DNA of 40,925 bases from Deinococcus fonticola (GCF_004634215.1 NZ_SMMH01000031.1:1-40925), one strand, 5' to 3'. Numbered from the stretch's first letter, positions 16,085-32,255 are shown. Translations and numbers: made by a program. The notes: generated by a model not told the origin, from the sequence alone.

Positions 16085-17611
16085 TTACTGCCCTATGCCG
16101 GCGAGGAGGCGCCAGATGCCAGGGTTGGCGGCGAAGTTGTACCACAGGCTGGGAATCAGGCCCAGCAGAATGACGCCCAGCACGCCAAGAAGCACGGTGG
16201 CGTTGGTGGGGGGGCGTTGGCCGTGCGCGTACTCACGGGCGGGGGTGCGGTCCGGCATGAACATCAGCATGGCCGGGCGCAGGTAGTACACCAGCGAGAT
16301 GACGCTGGTGATGGCGGCCAGCACGGTGAGCCACTGGTAGCCGTTCTGGAACGCGGCCTGGAAGGCCAGATACTTGCCGAAGAACCCGGCGAAGGGCGGG
16401 AGTCCGGCCAGCGACGCCAGGCAGATGGCGAGGGCCACCGCGTAGGCGGGGTGGCGGTAGAACAACCCGCGCATGTCACCGATGCTCAGGCCGCTTTCGT
16501 TGCGTTGCAGGGCAGCGATGATGGCGAAGGCCACGCCGCTCATGAGGGTGTAGGTCAGCAGGTAGTACACCAGGGCCGGGCCGCCGGCGCTGGGCTGCGC
16601 CAGCAGGCACATCGCCAGGAACCCGGTGTGCGCGATGGCGGAGTAGGCCATCAGGCGCTTGAAGTTGGTCTGGAAGTACGCGGCCATGTTCCCGATGATC
16701 AGGGTGGCGGCAATCAGCCACTGCAGGACGCTGTGCCAGGCGGGCGCGTCGACCAGAGCGCCGCTGAACACGCGCAGCATCCCGGCGAACGCGGCGACCT
16801 TCACGACCGTGCTCAGGAACAGGCTGATGCTGGTGGGCGCGCCACTGTACACGTCGGGCGTCCACTGGTGAAAGGGCGCCAGGGCGACTTTGAAGGAGAA
16901 GCCGGCCAGAATTAGCAGGGCGCCGGCCACCAGGATGCCCATGTTGTTGGGGGCCAGCGCGACGGTGGTGGCCGCGTCGGCCGCAGCATTGACGGTGGCG
17001 GGGTTCAGCACTTCGGCCACGCGGCCCGCGATGCCGGCGTAGTTGAAGCTGCCGGTGGCGCCGTACAGGAAGGCAATGCCGTAAATCAGGATGGCGCTGC
17101 CGGCCGAGCCGAGCAGGAAGTACTTCAGGCCGGATTCCTCGCTGCGGCGCGAATCCTGCAGGGTGGCCAGTACGTAGCCGGCCAGGCTCATGATCTCCAG
17201 GCCGATCAGCATGACGATCAGGTCGCCGGAGAACGCAATCAGCAGGCAGCCGGTGATGGCATACATCAGCATGGCGTCGAATTCGGGGAAGCTGACACGG
17301 GCGCGCCAGGCGGTGTCGAGCGAGACGAGCAGGGACATGATGCTGCCCAGCACGATGACGCCGCCGATCATCAGGGCCACGTTGTCGGCGCGGACGCCGC
17401 CGTTGAAGGCACTCAGGTCGCGGTTCCACAGGCCGAAGCCCAGCAGGCTGGTCATCGAGAGGCCCGCCAACACCAGCATGGCGATGTTGAACCAGGTGAC
17501 GTTCCGTCGGCTGGTGTTGAACCCGCCGACGGTGCTGACGATGGCCCCCAGCAGCACGAACAGGATGGGCATCAGGGGCAGGAAGTTGACGTCGGGAAGC
17601 GTGTAGGTCAT
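16085..17611 (-). CDS. nuoN: NADH-quinone oxidoreductase subunit N
   Basis: A 508-residue antiporter-like membrane subunit of complex I with about 14 spans. Motifs include 'MLIGLEIMSLAGYVLATLQD', with the conserved membrane Glu of antiporter subunits, and LILAGFSFKVALAPFHQWTPDVY, with the conserved Lys and the HxWxPDVY signature. I start at ATG 17611, which overlaps the nuoM stop (ATGA); the frame upstream is nuoM in another frame. Last gene of the operon, followed by a terminator. It helps pump protons. Confidence 0.95.
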   Translation of the reverse strand: MTYTLPDVNFLPLMPILFVLLGAIVSTVGGFNTSRRNVTWFNIAMLVLAGLSMTSLLGFGLWNRDLSAFNGGVRADNVALMIGGVIVLGSIMSLLVSLDTAWRARVSFPEFDAMLMYAITGCLLIAFSGDLIVMLIGLEIMSLAGYVLATLQDSRRSEESGLKYFLLGSAGSAILIYGIAFLYGATGSFNYAGIAGRVAEVLNPATVNAAADAATTVALAPNNMGILVAGALLILAGFSFKVALAPFHQWTPDVYSGAPTSISLFLSTVVKVAAFAGMLRVFSGALVDAPAWHSVLQWLIAATLIIGNMAAYFQTNFKRLMAYSAIAHTGFLAMCLLAQPSAGGPALVYYLLTYTLMSGVAFAIIAALQRNESGLSIGDMRGLFYRHPAYAVALAICLASLAGLPPFAGFFGKYLAFQAAFQNGYQWLTVLAAITSVISLVYYLRPAMLMFMPDRTPAREYAHGQRPPTNATVLLGVLGVILLGLIPSLWYNFAANPGIWRLLAGIGQ

Positions 17612-19092
17612 GGGTTGCCTCCCAGGGCGCGGGCGGCCAGGCCCAGGACGTTCTGAACCGCCGGTTGAATGAGGTTCAGGGCGGGCAGGGTGTACACGCC
17701 GAAGAAGATGGCGAGGGCCAGCGGCAGGCCCAGCACGAACCACTCCAGCCCGTGCAGGTCCCGCGTGGCGACGGCGCCCAGCGGGCGGGCCTGCCAGAAG
17801 GTCGTCTGGAAGGCGGTCAGGGCGTAGGCGGCGGCGGCGATGACGGTCAGGGCGGCCACGGCGGTAATCCAGGGTTGCACCTGGTAGGCGCCAAGCAGCA
17901 CGCTGAATTCACCGATGAAACCAGCCAGGCCAGGAACGGCGATGCTGGCGAACCACAGGGCCATGGTCAGGCCGCCCATGGCGCCGGCCTGCGTCATCAC
18001 GCCGCCCACGCGGGTGTCCACGCTGCCGATGCGCTCCTGAAGCATGCCCACCGACAGGAACAGTGCCCCGGTGTACAGGTTCTGGAAGGCCAGCAAGTAC
18101 ATCGCCCCGATGATGGCCGTTTCGTTGAGGCTGAAGATGCCCAGCGCCACGAAGCCCATGTGCGAGAGGCCCGCGTAGGCCAGCAGGCGTTTCCAGTTCT
18201 GCTGGCTGAAGGCGATCCAGGCGGCGTACAGCGCCGTGAAGGCCGCCAGGCCCATCAGCACCGGGCGGAAGTCGTGCATGGCGTTGGGAAAGAGGGGCAT
18301 GGCGAAGATGAAGAGGCCGTAGCCACCCACCTTGTACAGCGTGCCCATCACGTCCGGCACACCGCTGGGGTGGTTCTGCTCGTGGAAGTCCGGCAGCCAG
18401 GCGTGCAGCGGCCACAGCGGCAGTTTCACGGCCATGGCCAGCAGGAAGCCCAGGAACAGCCAGTTCTGCACGGGTTGCGGAACGACCCGTTCGGTCAGGC
18501 CGCTGAGGTGGCGCAGCGTGCCGTCGGCCAGCCTCACGTCGAAGCCGTACAGCGCGAAGGTGTCGGCGCCACTGTAGTACTTCACGCCGATGATCGAGAG
18601 CAGCATCAGCAGGCTACCGAACAGCGTGAAGGCCGCGAACTTCACCAGCGCCTTCATGCGGCTGGGGCCGCCGTAGATGGCCAGCATCATCAGCGCGGGA
18701 ATCAGCGCCCACTCGAAGAACACATAGAACAGCACCAGGTCGCGCGAGGCGAAGATGCCCAGCAGGCCCGTTTCCATGGCCAGGATCAGGCCCAGCATGG
18801 TGCCGGGGTTGGGAATGCGCTTCACGGCGTACAGTGCCGCGATAAAGGTCATGAACGCGGTGATGACGGCGAAAATGAGGCTGACACCGTTCAGTTGCAC
18901 GCTGTAGGTGATGCCCAGCGGCGCCACCCAGTCACGCACGTAGGCGCCGGTGCCGCCCGAGAGCCAGATGGCCAGGCCCAGGCCCAGGGTCAGCAGCGTG
19001 CTGCCGATGGCGACTTCCTCGCGCCATTTGTTAGGAACGACCATGACCAGCAGGGCCGCGAGCAGCGGCAGGAAGATCATGAGGTGCATCAT
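17608..19092 (-). CDS. nuoM: NADH-quinone oxidoreductase subunit M
   Basis: A 494-residue antiporter-like membrane subunit. 'LVLFYVFFEWALIPALMML' carries the conserved Glu, and 'LLAMAVKLPLWPLHAWLPDF' followed by HEQNHPSG carries the conserved Lys and the LHAWLPD signature. Start ATG 19092 has AGGAG 9 bases upstream; a second ATG follows directly. It lies 49 bases after nuoL and overlaps nuoN by 4 bases. Confidence 0.96.
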   Translation of the reverse strand: MMHLMIFLPLLAALLVMVVPNKWREEVAIGSTLLTLGLGLAIWLSGGTGAYVRDWVAPLGITYSVQLNGVSLIFAVITAFMTFIAALYAVKRIPNPGTMLGLILAMETGLLGIFASRDLVLFYVFFEWALIPALMMLAIYGGPSRMKALVKFAAFTLFGSLLMLLSIIGVKYYSGADTFALYGFDVRLADGTLRHLSGLTERVVPQPVQNWLFLGFLLAMAVKLPLWPLHAWLPDFHEQNHPSGVPDVMGTLYKVGGYGLFIFAMPLFPNAMHDFRPVLMGLAAFTALYAAWIAFSQQNWKRLLAYAGLSHMGFVALGIFSLNETAIIGAMYLLAFQNLYTGALFLSVGMLQERIGSVDTRVGGVMTQAGAMGGLTMALWFASIAVPGLAGFIGEFSVLLGAYQVQPWITAVAALTVIAAAAYALTAFQTTFWQARPLGAVATRDLHGLEWFVLGLPLALAIFFGVYTLPALNLIQPAVQNVLGLAARALGGNP

Positions 19093-19141
19093 GCGGGCAA
19101 CTCCTGCCCGGCAGGGGTATTGGGGAGATTAAAAAGCCGTT

Positions 19142-21109
<1,968 letters not shown>

Positions 21110-21411
21110 TCAGCCTTTCAGTTGCGCGAGGTCGTCCACGTTGGTGGTTTCGCGTTTGCGGAAGATGGCAACGATGATCGCCAGACCGATGGCGACCTCC
21201 GCTGCGGCGAGGGTCATCACGATGAACACGGCGGTTTGCCCGACCAGGTCACCCCAGGCGCGGGCAAAGGCCACCAGCGCCAGGTTGGCGGCGTTCAGCA
21301 TGAGTTCCACGGACAAAAAGACCATGATCGCGGTGCGCCGGGTCAGGACGCCGATCATGCCCAGGGCGAACAGCACGCCCGAAAGGGCCACATAAGCTCC
21401 AGTACCGACCA

Positions 21412-21412
<1 letters not shown>
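21110..21412 (-). CDS. nuoK: NADH-quinone oxidoreductase subunit K
   Basis: A 100-residue, three-span membrane subunit of normal length. It carries the conserved Glu in [19 protein letters not shown] and a second Glu in '[18 protein letters not shown]', both used in proton transfer. Its ATG overlaps the nuoJ stop by one base (TGATG). Confidence 0.96.
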
Positions 21413-22034
<622 letters not shown>

Positions 22035-22038
<4 letters not shown>

Positions 22039-22577
22039 TGCGGGTAATCCACCCCCTCCAGTTCGGGCCGCGCGCCGCCGTGCGCGACCTTGAAGCCCAG
22101 CCGCACCGGCTGGCCCTTGCGCTCCGCCTCGCGGCGCTGCGGGCGGCTGCCCTCCACGCCGACCAGCATGTCTTCCTTGCCGTACACGAAGTCACGGTAG
22201 CGGTAGTCGGCCATCTCCCACTCGTTGCCCAGCACCACCGCGCCGGTCGGGCAGGCTTCCTCGCACATGCCGCAGAAGATGCAGCGCAGCATGTTGATCT
22301 CGTACACCTTGGCGTACCGCTCGCCGGGCGACACCGGGTTGGCCGGGTCGTTCTCGGCGGCCTCCACGTAAATGGCGTAGGCGGGGCAGGCGGCGGCGCA
22401 CAGCGAACAGCCGATGCACTTTTCCAGGCCGGTGCCGGGGTGGCGCGTCAGCACGTGACGCCCGCGGAAGCGCGGTTGCAAGGTGATTCTCTCTTCCGGA
22501 TAGCTGACGGTCAGGGGCTTCTGAAACAGCTTGCTCATCGTCAAGCCCATGCCCTTGGCGATTTCAAGAACGCCCAT
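22035..22577 (-). CDS. nuoI: NADH-quinone oxidoreductase subunit I
   Basis: A 180-residue ferredoxin-like subunit that holds clusters N6a and N6b. Two 4Fe-4S motifs are intact: [12 protein letters not shown] and [12 protein letters not shown]. An amphipathic N-terminal helix would lie at the membrane surface. It passes electrons from NuoG to NuoB. A 29-base gap separates it from nuoH. Confidence 0.96.
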
Positions 22578-22606
22578 GAATAGCTCCTTTCAGGTGGGGG
22601 GTCAAG

Positions 22607-23829
22607 TCAGTCTCCCCCTGCGCGCCCGGTCTGCGGGACTTGCGGCGTCCGGCTGCGCACCGGGGCCGTCTTGTTGAACCAGGGGCGGAACACGTCACTG
22701 CGCACGATCATGAAGGCGGCCAGCCCCAGGCTGATCAGCCCCAGGGCCCACCAGCCCAGGGACTGGTTGAGGCCGAAGCGCTCGTACACGTTGCCGCCTT
22801 TCCACTCGGTACGCCCGACGAAGGCGATGTAGGCGGCGACCAGCATGGTGTTGAAGAGGGCAAACGGCAGCATGACCTTCCAGCCGAAACGCATCAACTG
22901 GTCGTAACGGATACGCAGGATGCTGGCCTTGACCCAGATGAAGAAGAAGATGAAGAAGGCCATCTTGGCGATGAACCAGATCAGGGGCCAGTCGCTGATG
23001 CCGGGAATCAGGCCGTCCAGGAACTGCGGGCCTTTCCAGCCGCCGAAGAACATGGTGACCATGAAGGCGCTGGCGGTGAACATGCCGATGTACTCGGCCA
23101 TCTGGTACAAGGCCCACTTGATGGCGCTGTACTCGGTCAGAAAACCGGCCACCAGTTCCTGCTCGGCTTCGGGCAGGTCGAAGGGGGCGCGGTTCGTTTC
23201 GGCAAAGGCGCTGATCAGGAACAGGATGAACGCGAAGGCCTGGAAGAAGATGAACCAGCCGTTGACCGCCTGGTACTGCACGATGTCGGTCATGCGGGTG
23301 CTGCCGACCATCATCAGGACGCCCAGCAGGCTCATGCCCATGCCCAGTTCGTAACTGATCATCTGGGCGCTGCTTCTGAGGCCACCCAGCAGCGGGTACT
23401 TGGAGCCCGAGGCCCAGCCGCCCAGGAAGATGCCGTAGATGCCCATGCTGGTCATGGCCAGCAGGATCAGGATGCCGGCGTCCAGGTTGTAGACCCAGGG
23501 GTTCTCGCCGAAGAGGCTCCCGGCGGGGCCGGCGGGAATGCCGCCGAAGGCCAGCAACGCGAAGGTCACGCTGATGATGGGCGCGATGGTGTACACCAGT
23601 TTGTCGGCCATCGTGACGTTGATGTCCTCTTTGAAGATGGACTTGATGGCGTCGGCGACGGGTTGCAGCAGGGCGAACGGCCCCACGCGGTTCGGGCCGG
23701 GGCGCATCTGGAAGCGGCCCAGCAGTTTACGCTCGACGAGCGTCATGTAAGCGAAGCCGGTCAGCAGGCCCAGAATGACCAGAACGGCCTTCAGCAGCGT
23801 GATGAGTCCAGCGGCGAGCCAGTCGGGCA

Positions 23830-23830
<1 letters not shown>
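22607..23830 (-). CDS. nuoH: NADH-quinone oxidoreductase subunit H
   Basis: A 407-residue membrane subunit forming the quinone-binding chamber with NuoB and NuoD. Signatures are '[20 protein letters not shown]' followed by [11 protein letters not shown], the Glu-rich '[20 protein letters not shown]' and [20 protein letters not shown] start at ATG 23830, which overlaps the nuoG stop (TGATG); the longer frame upstream lies in nuoG. The C-terminal tail is longer than in many homologues. Confidence 0.95.
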
Positions 23831-27325
<3,495 letters not shown>

Positions 27326-27329
<4 letters not shown>

Positions 27330-27967
27330 CCCTTCACCCCCCCGCTCGTGACCGGCAGGTCATTGACTGCCAGCGGGCGCAGGCTCTCGCCCGGGGCACC
27401 GGCGTTCTGGCCGTTGGCCATCATCTGGAGGCCCTGATTGTTCACCTTGACCGGCACCAGGTTGTCCGGCTGCGGCTTATGGTCGGCGCGCAGTTGCGCC
27501 AGCAGGTGCCGGCACTTCGTGGGCGTCACGTTCTCGTAAAAGCCGTCGTCATTGATCTGCACGACCGGCGCGGTGCCGCACGACCCCAGGCACTCCACTT
27601 TCTGCACGCTGAAACGCCCGTCCGGCGACACCTCGCCGGGCTGCACGTCCAGTTCCGTCACCAGTTCGTCCCACAGCTCGTCCGAACCCGCCAGGGCGCA
27701 CATCAGCGTGCTACACACTTGGAGGTGGTACTTGCCGGTGGGCACGGTGTGGTAGGTCGAGTAGAAACTCATTACCGAACGGACTTCGGTGGCGGTCGTG
27801 CCGCACAGCGCCGCAATCTCGTGCATGCGCTCCTCGGTCACGAAGCCCTCGGCGTCCTGCACCTCACGCAAGAGGGGCATCAGGCCCGAGCGCCGCCCCT
27901 GCGGTGAATCCGGGTAGCGCGAAAAAATATCCGCGACAAGGTCTTGTTTATCTGCAAAGTAACTCAA
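27326..27967 (-). CDS. nuoE: NADH-quinone oxidoreductase subunit E
   Basis: A 213-residue thioredoxin-fold subunit with the N1a 2Fe-2S ligands in CSTLMC and CLGSC. The N-terminal helical part '[20 protein letters not shown]' fits the family. The start appears to be TTG at 27967, with GAGG 5 bases upstream. A 37-base gap to nuoD is the longest inside the peripheral-arm genes. Confidence 0.94.
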
Positions 27968-28004
27968 AGTGGCCTCACTTCTTCTCTGTTGTGACCAGGC
28001 GAAA

Positions 28005-29237
28005 TCAACGGTCTACGTCCCCAAGCACCGGGTCGATAGTCGCCAGAATAGTGATCAGGTCGGCGAACTGCGCGCCCACACAGGCGTATTCCAGGGCTTG
28101 CAGGTTGACAAAGCTGGGGGCGCGGATTTTCACGCGGTAGGGCATGCTGCCGCCGTCCGACACGATGTAATACCCAACTTCGCCGCGCGCGGTTTCCACG
28201 GGCACGTACACCTCGCCCTTGGGCGGGTGAAAGCCCTCGGTGACCAGCTTGAAGTGGTGAATAACCGCTTCCATGCTGGTTTCCAGCTCCTGACGGGGCG
28301 GCAGGGAAATTTTGCGGTTAGGGTCTTTGATCGGCCCCGGCTGCAGCATTTTCAGCGCCTGACGGATGATCTTGACGCTTTCGCGCATTTCCAGAATGCG
28401 AATCTGGAAGCGGGCCAGGCTGTCGCCTTTCTGGAAGGTGGGCACGTCGAAGGTGTAGTTCTCGTAGCCGCTGTAAGGGTTGTCCTTGCGGTGGTCGAAG
28501 GGAACGCCACTGGCGCGCAGGTTCGGCCCGGTCAGGCCCAGGTCGATGGCGACCTCGGTGGGAATGATGCCCACGTCGGTGGCGCGGTCGAGGAAGATGG
28601 GGTTGCCGCCGAACAGCGTCAGGTACTCGTCGATGCCGCGCTCCTGGGTGTCGCAGTACGCGGCGACCATCTGGGGCCAGTAGTCGGGAATATCGCGGTA
28701 CAGCCCGCCGATGCGGAAGTAGCCCTGGTTCATGCGGTAGCCGCACACCGCCTCGAACAGGTCGTTGACGTTCTCCTTGTCGCGGAAGGTGAAGAACAGG
28801 GGCGTCAGGGCGCCCAGGTCGAGCAGGCCGGTGCCCACGAACACCAGGTGGCTGTGCAGGCGGCCCAGTTCATGCAGGATTACGCGGACGATCTGGGCGC
28901 GCTCGGGCACCTCGGCCCCGACGAGTTTCTCGGCGCTCAGGACGTAGGCCAGTTCGTGACCGAAGGAGTGCAGGTAGTCCGTGCGCGGCGCGTACGTGAC
29001 GTTCTGCTGGTACGTGCGGTTCTCCATGGTCTTCTCGAACCCGGTGTGCAGGTAGCCCATGTGCGGGATGACGCGGGTGACCTGTTCGCCGTCCATATCC
29101 ACCACCAGGCGCAGCACCCCGTGCGTGCTGGGGTGCTGCGGCCCGACGTTCAGGGACATGATCTCGGTGTGCAGCAGCGCCCCTTCGCTGGGTTTGGCGG
29201 TGTTGGGCGTGACTTTGGGGCTGGGGAGGTAGGTCAC
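28005..29237 (-). CDS. nuoD: NADH-quinone oxidoreductase subunit D
   Basis: A 410-residue 49-kDa-type subunit related to hydrogenase large subunits. Signatures are '[20 protein letters not shown]' (quinone-site His), '[20 protein letters not shown]', and the C-terminal '[20 protein letters not shown]'. It forms the quinone site with NuoB and NuoH. Its start overlaps nuoC by 4 bases. Confidence 0.97.
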   Translation of the reverse strand: MTYLPSPKVTPNTAKPSEGALLHTEIMSLNVGPQHPSTHGVLRLVVDMDGEQVTRVIPHMGYLHTGFEKTMENRTYQQNVTYAPRTDYLHSFGHELAYVLSAEKLVGAEVPERAQIVRVILHELGRLHSHLVFVGTGLLDLGALTPLFFTFRDKENVNDLFEAVCGYRMNQGYFRIGGLYRDIPDYWPQMVAAYCDTQERGIDEYLTLFGGNPIFLDRATDVGIIPTEVAIDLGLTGPNLRASGVPFDHRKDNPYSGYENYTFDVPTFQKGDSLARFQIRILEMRESVKIIRQALKMLQPGPIKDPNRKISLPPRQELETSMEAVIHHFKLVTEGFHPPKGEVYVPVETARGEVGYYIVSDGGSMPYRVKIRAPSFVNLQALEYACVGAQFADLITILATIDPVLGDVDR

Positions 29238-29908
29238 TTGGGGCCTCCTTCAGGCATGACGGGCGGCTCGATGTCGCGCTGCTCGCCGCGGCGCAGGCTG
29301 CCGCGCCAGCCGGTCAGGCCCGCCTGCTGGCCGTTCATGCCGGCACGGAAGGCGTGCGGGTCGAGAAAACGGCCCTCGCGGAACAGGGTCGGCGTCTCAC
29401 CGATGGGAAAGTCACGGCGCAGCGGGTGGCCTTCGAGGTCGTCCGGCGTCAGGACTTTACGCAAGTCCGGGTGCCCCTCGAACTCGATGCCCACCAGGTC
29501 GTAGGTCTCGCGCTCGATGTAGTTGGCCGCCTTCCACACCGGGTAGAGGCTGGGGCAGGGCTGGCCATTGTCCAGCCACACGCGCAGGAACACGCGGCGG
29601 TGATCGCGGGGGTGGTAGACGTTGTACAGCACCGCGAAACGCTTGGGTCGCTCCTCGGTGTACGTCAGGTAATCGATGCCGACGCAGTCCATCAGCATGA
29701 AGCCGCGTTCCTTGAGGCTCTGCGCCACCGCCCTCAGCTCGCCGGGTTCCACCACCACGGTGGGTTCGGCGGCGTGATCCTCGGTCAGTTTCAATTCCTG
29801 AATAAGCTGTGATACGTCCCGCGCCGGGTGGGGCGTGTTGGGCTGGGTGGCGGTGTCCGTGGTGGTCTGGGAGGTTCCCGGCATGTTGGGTGCTGTTACC
29901 TTGTCCAT
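29234..29908 (-). CDS. nuoC: NADH-quinone oxidoreductase subunit C
   Basis: A 224-residue 30-kDa-type subunit. The C-terminal half carries the family signature '[20 protein letters not shown]' and [14 protein letters not shown]. The first 45 residues are a Thr/Pro-rich extension. The start at 29908 overlaps the nuoB end by 13 bases; ATG 29884 would avoid the overlap. A short Arg-rich tail follows the core domain. Confidence 0.94.
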   Translation of the reverse strand: MDKVTAPNMPGTSQTTTDTATQPNTPHPARDVSQLIQELKLTEDHAAEPTVVVEPGELRAVAQSLKERGFMLMDCVGIDYLTYTEERPKRFAVLYNVYHPRDHRRVFLRVWLDNGQPCPSLYPVWKAANYIERETYDLVGIEFEGHPDLRKVLTPDDLEGHPLRRDFPIGETPTLFREGRFLDPHAFRAGMNGQQAGLTGWRGSLRRGEQRDIEPPVMPEGGPK

Positions 29909-30432
29909 GCGTCCACCATCGGGAGTTGATGTCCCAGTTCGTCGAAGGCTTCGCCGCGTACCTTCTTCTGGAGTTGCATCAGGGCGTACAGCAGCGCCTC
30001 AGGGCGCGGGGGGCAGCCCGGTACGAAAATGTCCACCGGCACCACACTGTCGGTGTTCTGCACAATCGCGTAGTTGTTGAACATCCCACCCGACGAGGCG
30101 CACGCGCCCATGCTGATGACCCACTTGGGGTCGGGCATCTGATCGTACACGCGCCGCAAGACCGGGGCCATCTTCTTGCTGAGGCGACCGGCGATGATCA
30201 TCACGTCCGCCTGGCGGGGCGAGGCGCGGAACACCTCACTGCCGAAGCGGGCCATGTCGTTGCGGGCGTTGGTGGACTGCATCATCTCGATGGCGCAGCA
30301 CGCCAGCCCGAATGTGGCAGGCCACATGCTGTTGCTGCGGCCCCACGCCACCAGTTTCTCCAGGCTGGAAAACAGCACGCCCTCGGACTCCAGTTCCTGC
30401 CAGTCCTTTTCAATGAGTTCCTTCAGTGGCAT
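29896..30432 (-). CDS. nuoB: NADH-quinone oxidoreductase subunit B
   Basis: A 178-residue subunit carrying the terminal N2 cluster. The ligands are the tandem C45-C46 (GLACCAIEM), C111 (MGACASSGG) and C140 (VPGCPPRPE), all present. It hands electrons to quinone. It starts 31 bases after nuoA. Confidence 0.97.
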   Translation of the reverse strand: MPLKELIEKDWQELESEGVLFSSLEKLVAWGRSNSMWPATFGLACCAIEMMQSTNARNDMARFGSEVFRASPRQADVMIIAGRLSKKMAPVLRRVYDQMPDPKWVISMGACASSGGMFNNYAIVQNTDSVVPVDIFVPGCPPRPEALLYALMQLQKKVRGEAFDELGHQLPMVDAWTR

Positions 30433-30463
30433 GAGGCCTCCAAACGGGCTGGGGTAATGGCGC

Positions 30464-30823
30464 TTACCTCCACTCCAGCACTCCTTTTTTCAGGATGTAG
30501 TAGTACCCGACCAGCAGCAGCAGCACGAAGGTCAGCGCCTCGAAGAAAGCGAACTGCGGGAGTTTCTGGTAGGCGGCGGCCAGCGGGTAGAAGAAGGCGG
30601 TCTCGATGTCGAACACGATGAACAGCATGGCGACCAGGTAGAAGTGAACCGGGAAGCGCTGGCCGGTGCCGACGCCGCCGTGCTCGGGGTCGTTGCCGCT
30701 CTCGTACGGCATGAGTTTAGCTTTGCTGCCTTTCTTGGGGCCGAGCAGCGCACTGGCGATCACGGCAATAATGCCGATCCCCAGCGACGCGACGAGCATG
30801 ATCACAAAATTGGCGTATTCGAT
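30464..30823 (-). CDS. nuoA: NADH-quinone oxidoreductase subunit A, apparent ATC start
   Basis: A three-span membrane subunit. Signatures are [20 protein letters not shown] and '[20 protein letters not shown]'. No ATG, GTG or TTG stands at the expected place. The first usable codon, GTG 30805, would cut into the first membrane helix and lies 24 bases from the ribosome site. GGAAGGGAG (30838-30830) is instead 6 bases before an ATC codon at 30823. Starting there gives 119 residues with '[16 protein letters not shown]', which aligns with what I recall of the Thermus homologue (EY motif, same length). Family call firm; ATC initiation is inferred. Confidence 0.9.
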   Translation of the reverse strand: MEYANFVIMLVASLGIGIIAVIASALLGPKKGSKAKLMPYESGNDPEHGGVGTGQRFPVHFYLVAMLFIVFDIETAFFYPLAAAYQKLPQFAFFEALTFVLLLLVGYYYILKKGVLEWR

Positions 30824-30829
30824 GGTTAT

Positions 30830-30838
30830 CTCCCTTCC
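30830..30838 (-). promoter_or_regulatory. Ribosome binding site that decides the nuoA start
   Basis: GGAAGGGAG on the minus strand, 6 bases before ATC 30823 and 24 before GTG 30805. Its position is the main argument for a non-standard start codon. Confidence 0.65.
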
Positions 30839-31054
30839 TTCTGCGTTTCCTGCCCTTTCTGGCGACCTTCAGCCCTGACTTGTGAAAATCAGCACGAAAG
30901 GGTCAAAAAAAAGAGAACCGGAAAACAGCTCAAAATAAAAACATTCCCTTACAGTTTTATCACGAAAAAAACAACGCCAAACAACCGCCGTCACACACTT
31001 CGGCCGCATTGCCCCGGACAGTGACAGCCCCAAAACGGCGCGGCCGGGGCGCGT

Positions 31055-31381
31055 TCAATGCACCCGTACCCCTTTCGTCAGCGGCTGTTTCTGGACCCAT
31101 TTGACGAACTTCTGCACTTCCTCGCGGGCCAGCAGCGCCTCCACGGTGTTCAGCTCGTTCGCCAGCTCGGCATTGCTGAAGGTCTTGGAGAGGTAACCCT
31201 GGCAGGCCGGGCACATCTTCACAGTGGGAATCTCGCCCAGCTTGACGCCCTGCCGCCGCCCCTGCGATTTGGGCACCAGGTGATGATCCGTCAGGTTCGG
31301 GGCTTCCCGCCCGCACAACACGCACACCTCAGGGGGCTTCGCTTCTACATGCCAGCTCGATTCAGGACGTTTCCGGGCCAT
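31055..31381 (-). CDS. HNH-like zinc protein
   Basis: A 108-residue protein with C20-x2-C23, a DHHLVPKSQG core (D32, H33, H34) and a second pair C57-x2-C60, the layout of a treble-clef HNH nuclease domain. A typical later catalytic His/Asn is not obvious, so activity is uncertain. I start at ATG 31381, because a TATTCT box lies 7 bases upstream; the frame is open to 31447 but that stretch is hydrophobic and unlike the family. It sits between nuoA and a toxin-antitoxin pair. Confidence 0.75.
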   Translation of the reverse strand: MARKRPESSWHVEAKPPEVCVLCGREAPNLTDHHLVPKSQGRRQGVKLGEIPTVKMCPACQGYLSKTFSNAELANELNTVEALLAREEVQKFVKWVQKQPLTKGVRVH

Positions 31382-31394
31382 AAGCACAAGAATA
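31382..31394 (-). promoter_or_regulatory. Leaderless-type -10 box of the HNH-like gene
   Basis: On the minus strand TATTCT (31394-31389) ends 7 bases before ATG 31381. Confidence 0.45.
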
Positions 31395-31518
31395 CGGCCC
31401 CCCAACACCCGCACCGTTAACAAACACGACCTGAGCGGCAGCGTCACCCTCTAACCCCGCCTCATCCCTGGCGCACGCGAGAGCTTGAACCATCAGCAGC
31501 TCATCAAACTAAATTGCC

Positions 31519-31537
31519 AATTTTATAAAATTTTGCC
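31519..31537 (+). promoter_or_regulatory. Promoter and palindromic operator of the toxin-antitoxin pair
   Basis: A perfect 14-bp palindrome AATTTTATAAAATT (31519-31532) contains the -10 box TAAAAT (31526-31531), which ends 6 bases before ATG 31538. Antitoxins of this type repress their own operon, so the palindrome is a likely VapB site. Confidence 0.6.
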
Positions 31538-31825
31538 ATGGCGCAGTTTGAACTGGAGATGGACAAATTTGGGCGCATCCTCATTCCCAAAAAACTACGC
31601 GACGCGCTGAACCTCAGGGCGGGAAGCAAAGTCACAGGCGAACTTGACGGGCCACACCTCACCCTCAGCGGCCCGGAACCCCGGTACGTGATCTCGCAAA
31701 GTGCCAGCGGCAGGCCCGTCATTCAGTTCCCTAACGCGGCTCCCTGGCCTGAGGGGGACGACCCGGTCAGGGCCATGCGAGATGAACGAACCGAGCAGCT
31801 GATTCGCGGCGGGAAGCTGGGGTGA
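31538..31825 (+). CDS. vapB: AbrB/MazE-type antitoxin (VapB-like)
   Basis: A 95-residue protein with an N-terminal swapped-hairpin AbrB DNA-binding domain ('FELEMDKFGRILIPKKLRDA', then LNLRAGSKVTGEL). The C-terminal half would wrap and neutralise the toxin. The stop overlaps the toxin start by 4 bases, typical of such pairs. It is probably leaderless and autoregulated through the palindrome at its -10. Confidence 0.88.
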   Translation: MAQFELEMDKFGRILIPKKLRDALNLRAGSKVTGELDGPHLTLSGPEPRYVISQSASGRPVIQFPNAAPWPEGDDPVRAMRDERTEQLIRGGKLG

Positions 31826-32253
31826 CAGTGACACGAACCCTCGTGGACACCAGCACCCTGGTCGCCGCCCTGATGAGCCACCACACCGCCCACGCCTGGG
31901 CCGACGCACACCTGGCCGAGGCCGAACAACAGACGGTGCTGATCAGCACGCACACTCTGGCAGAAGTGCTCAAGGTGCTGACCACGTACCCCAGGGAATT
32001 TCTCCCGCCGCAAATCGCATTACAGGTCATCAAAGAAACCACTCGCCAGTACGAGAAGATCAACCTGGACGACCAGGATTACTTCGCGGTCATGCAGCGC
32101 CTGGCCGACCACCACCTGAGCGGCAGCGTCATTTTCGACGCCCTGATCGCCCAGGCCGCCCTGAAAGCTGGGGCTGAGAAGCTGCTGACCCTGAACCCCA
32201 AAGATTTTAAGAGACTGGGGAAGGATGTGGCAGGAATTCTTGTATACCCGTAA
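31822..32253 (+). CDS. vapC: PIN-domain toxin (VapC-like)
   Basis: A 143-residue PIN ribonuclease. The acidic site is D9 (LVDTSTLVAAL), E48 (HTLAEVL), D106 (SVIFDALIA) and a late N125/D128 (LTLNPKDFKRL), so the catalytic set looks complete. The start is GTG 31822 in overlap with the antitoxin stop. VapC enzymes cut tRNA or rRNA. The stop lies only 2 bases from the stop of the convergent DUF559 gene. Confidence 0.9.
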   Translation: MTVTRTLVDTSTLVAALMSHHTAHAWADAHLAEAEQQTVLISTHTLAEVLKVLTTYPREFLPPQIALQVIKETTRQYEKINLDDQDYFAVMQRLADHHLSGSVIFDALIAQAALKAGAEKLLTLNPKDFKRLGKDVAGILVYP

Positions 32254-32255
32254 AG

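Noticed and set aside
31382..31447. Longer start for the HNH-like gene at 31447
   Set aside because: The extra 22 residues are hydrophobic and unlike the rest, while a -10 box lies directly before ATG 31381.
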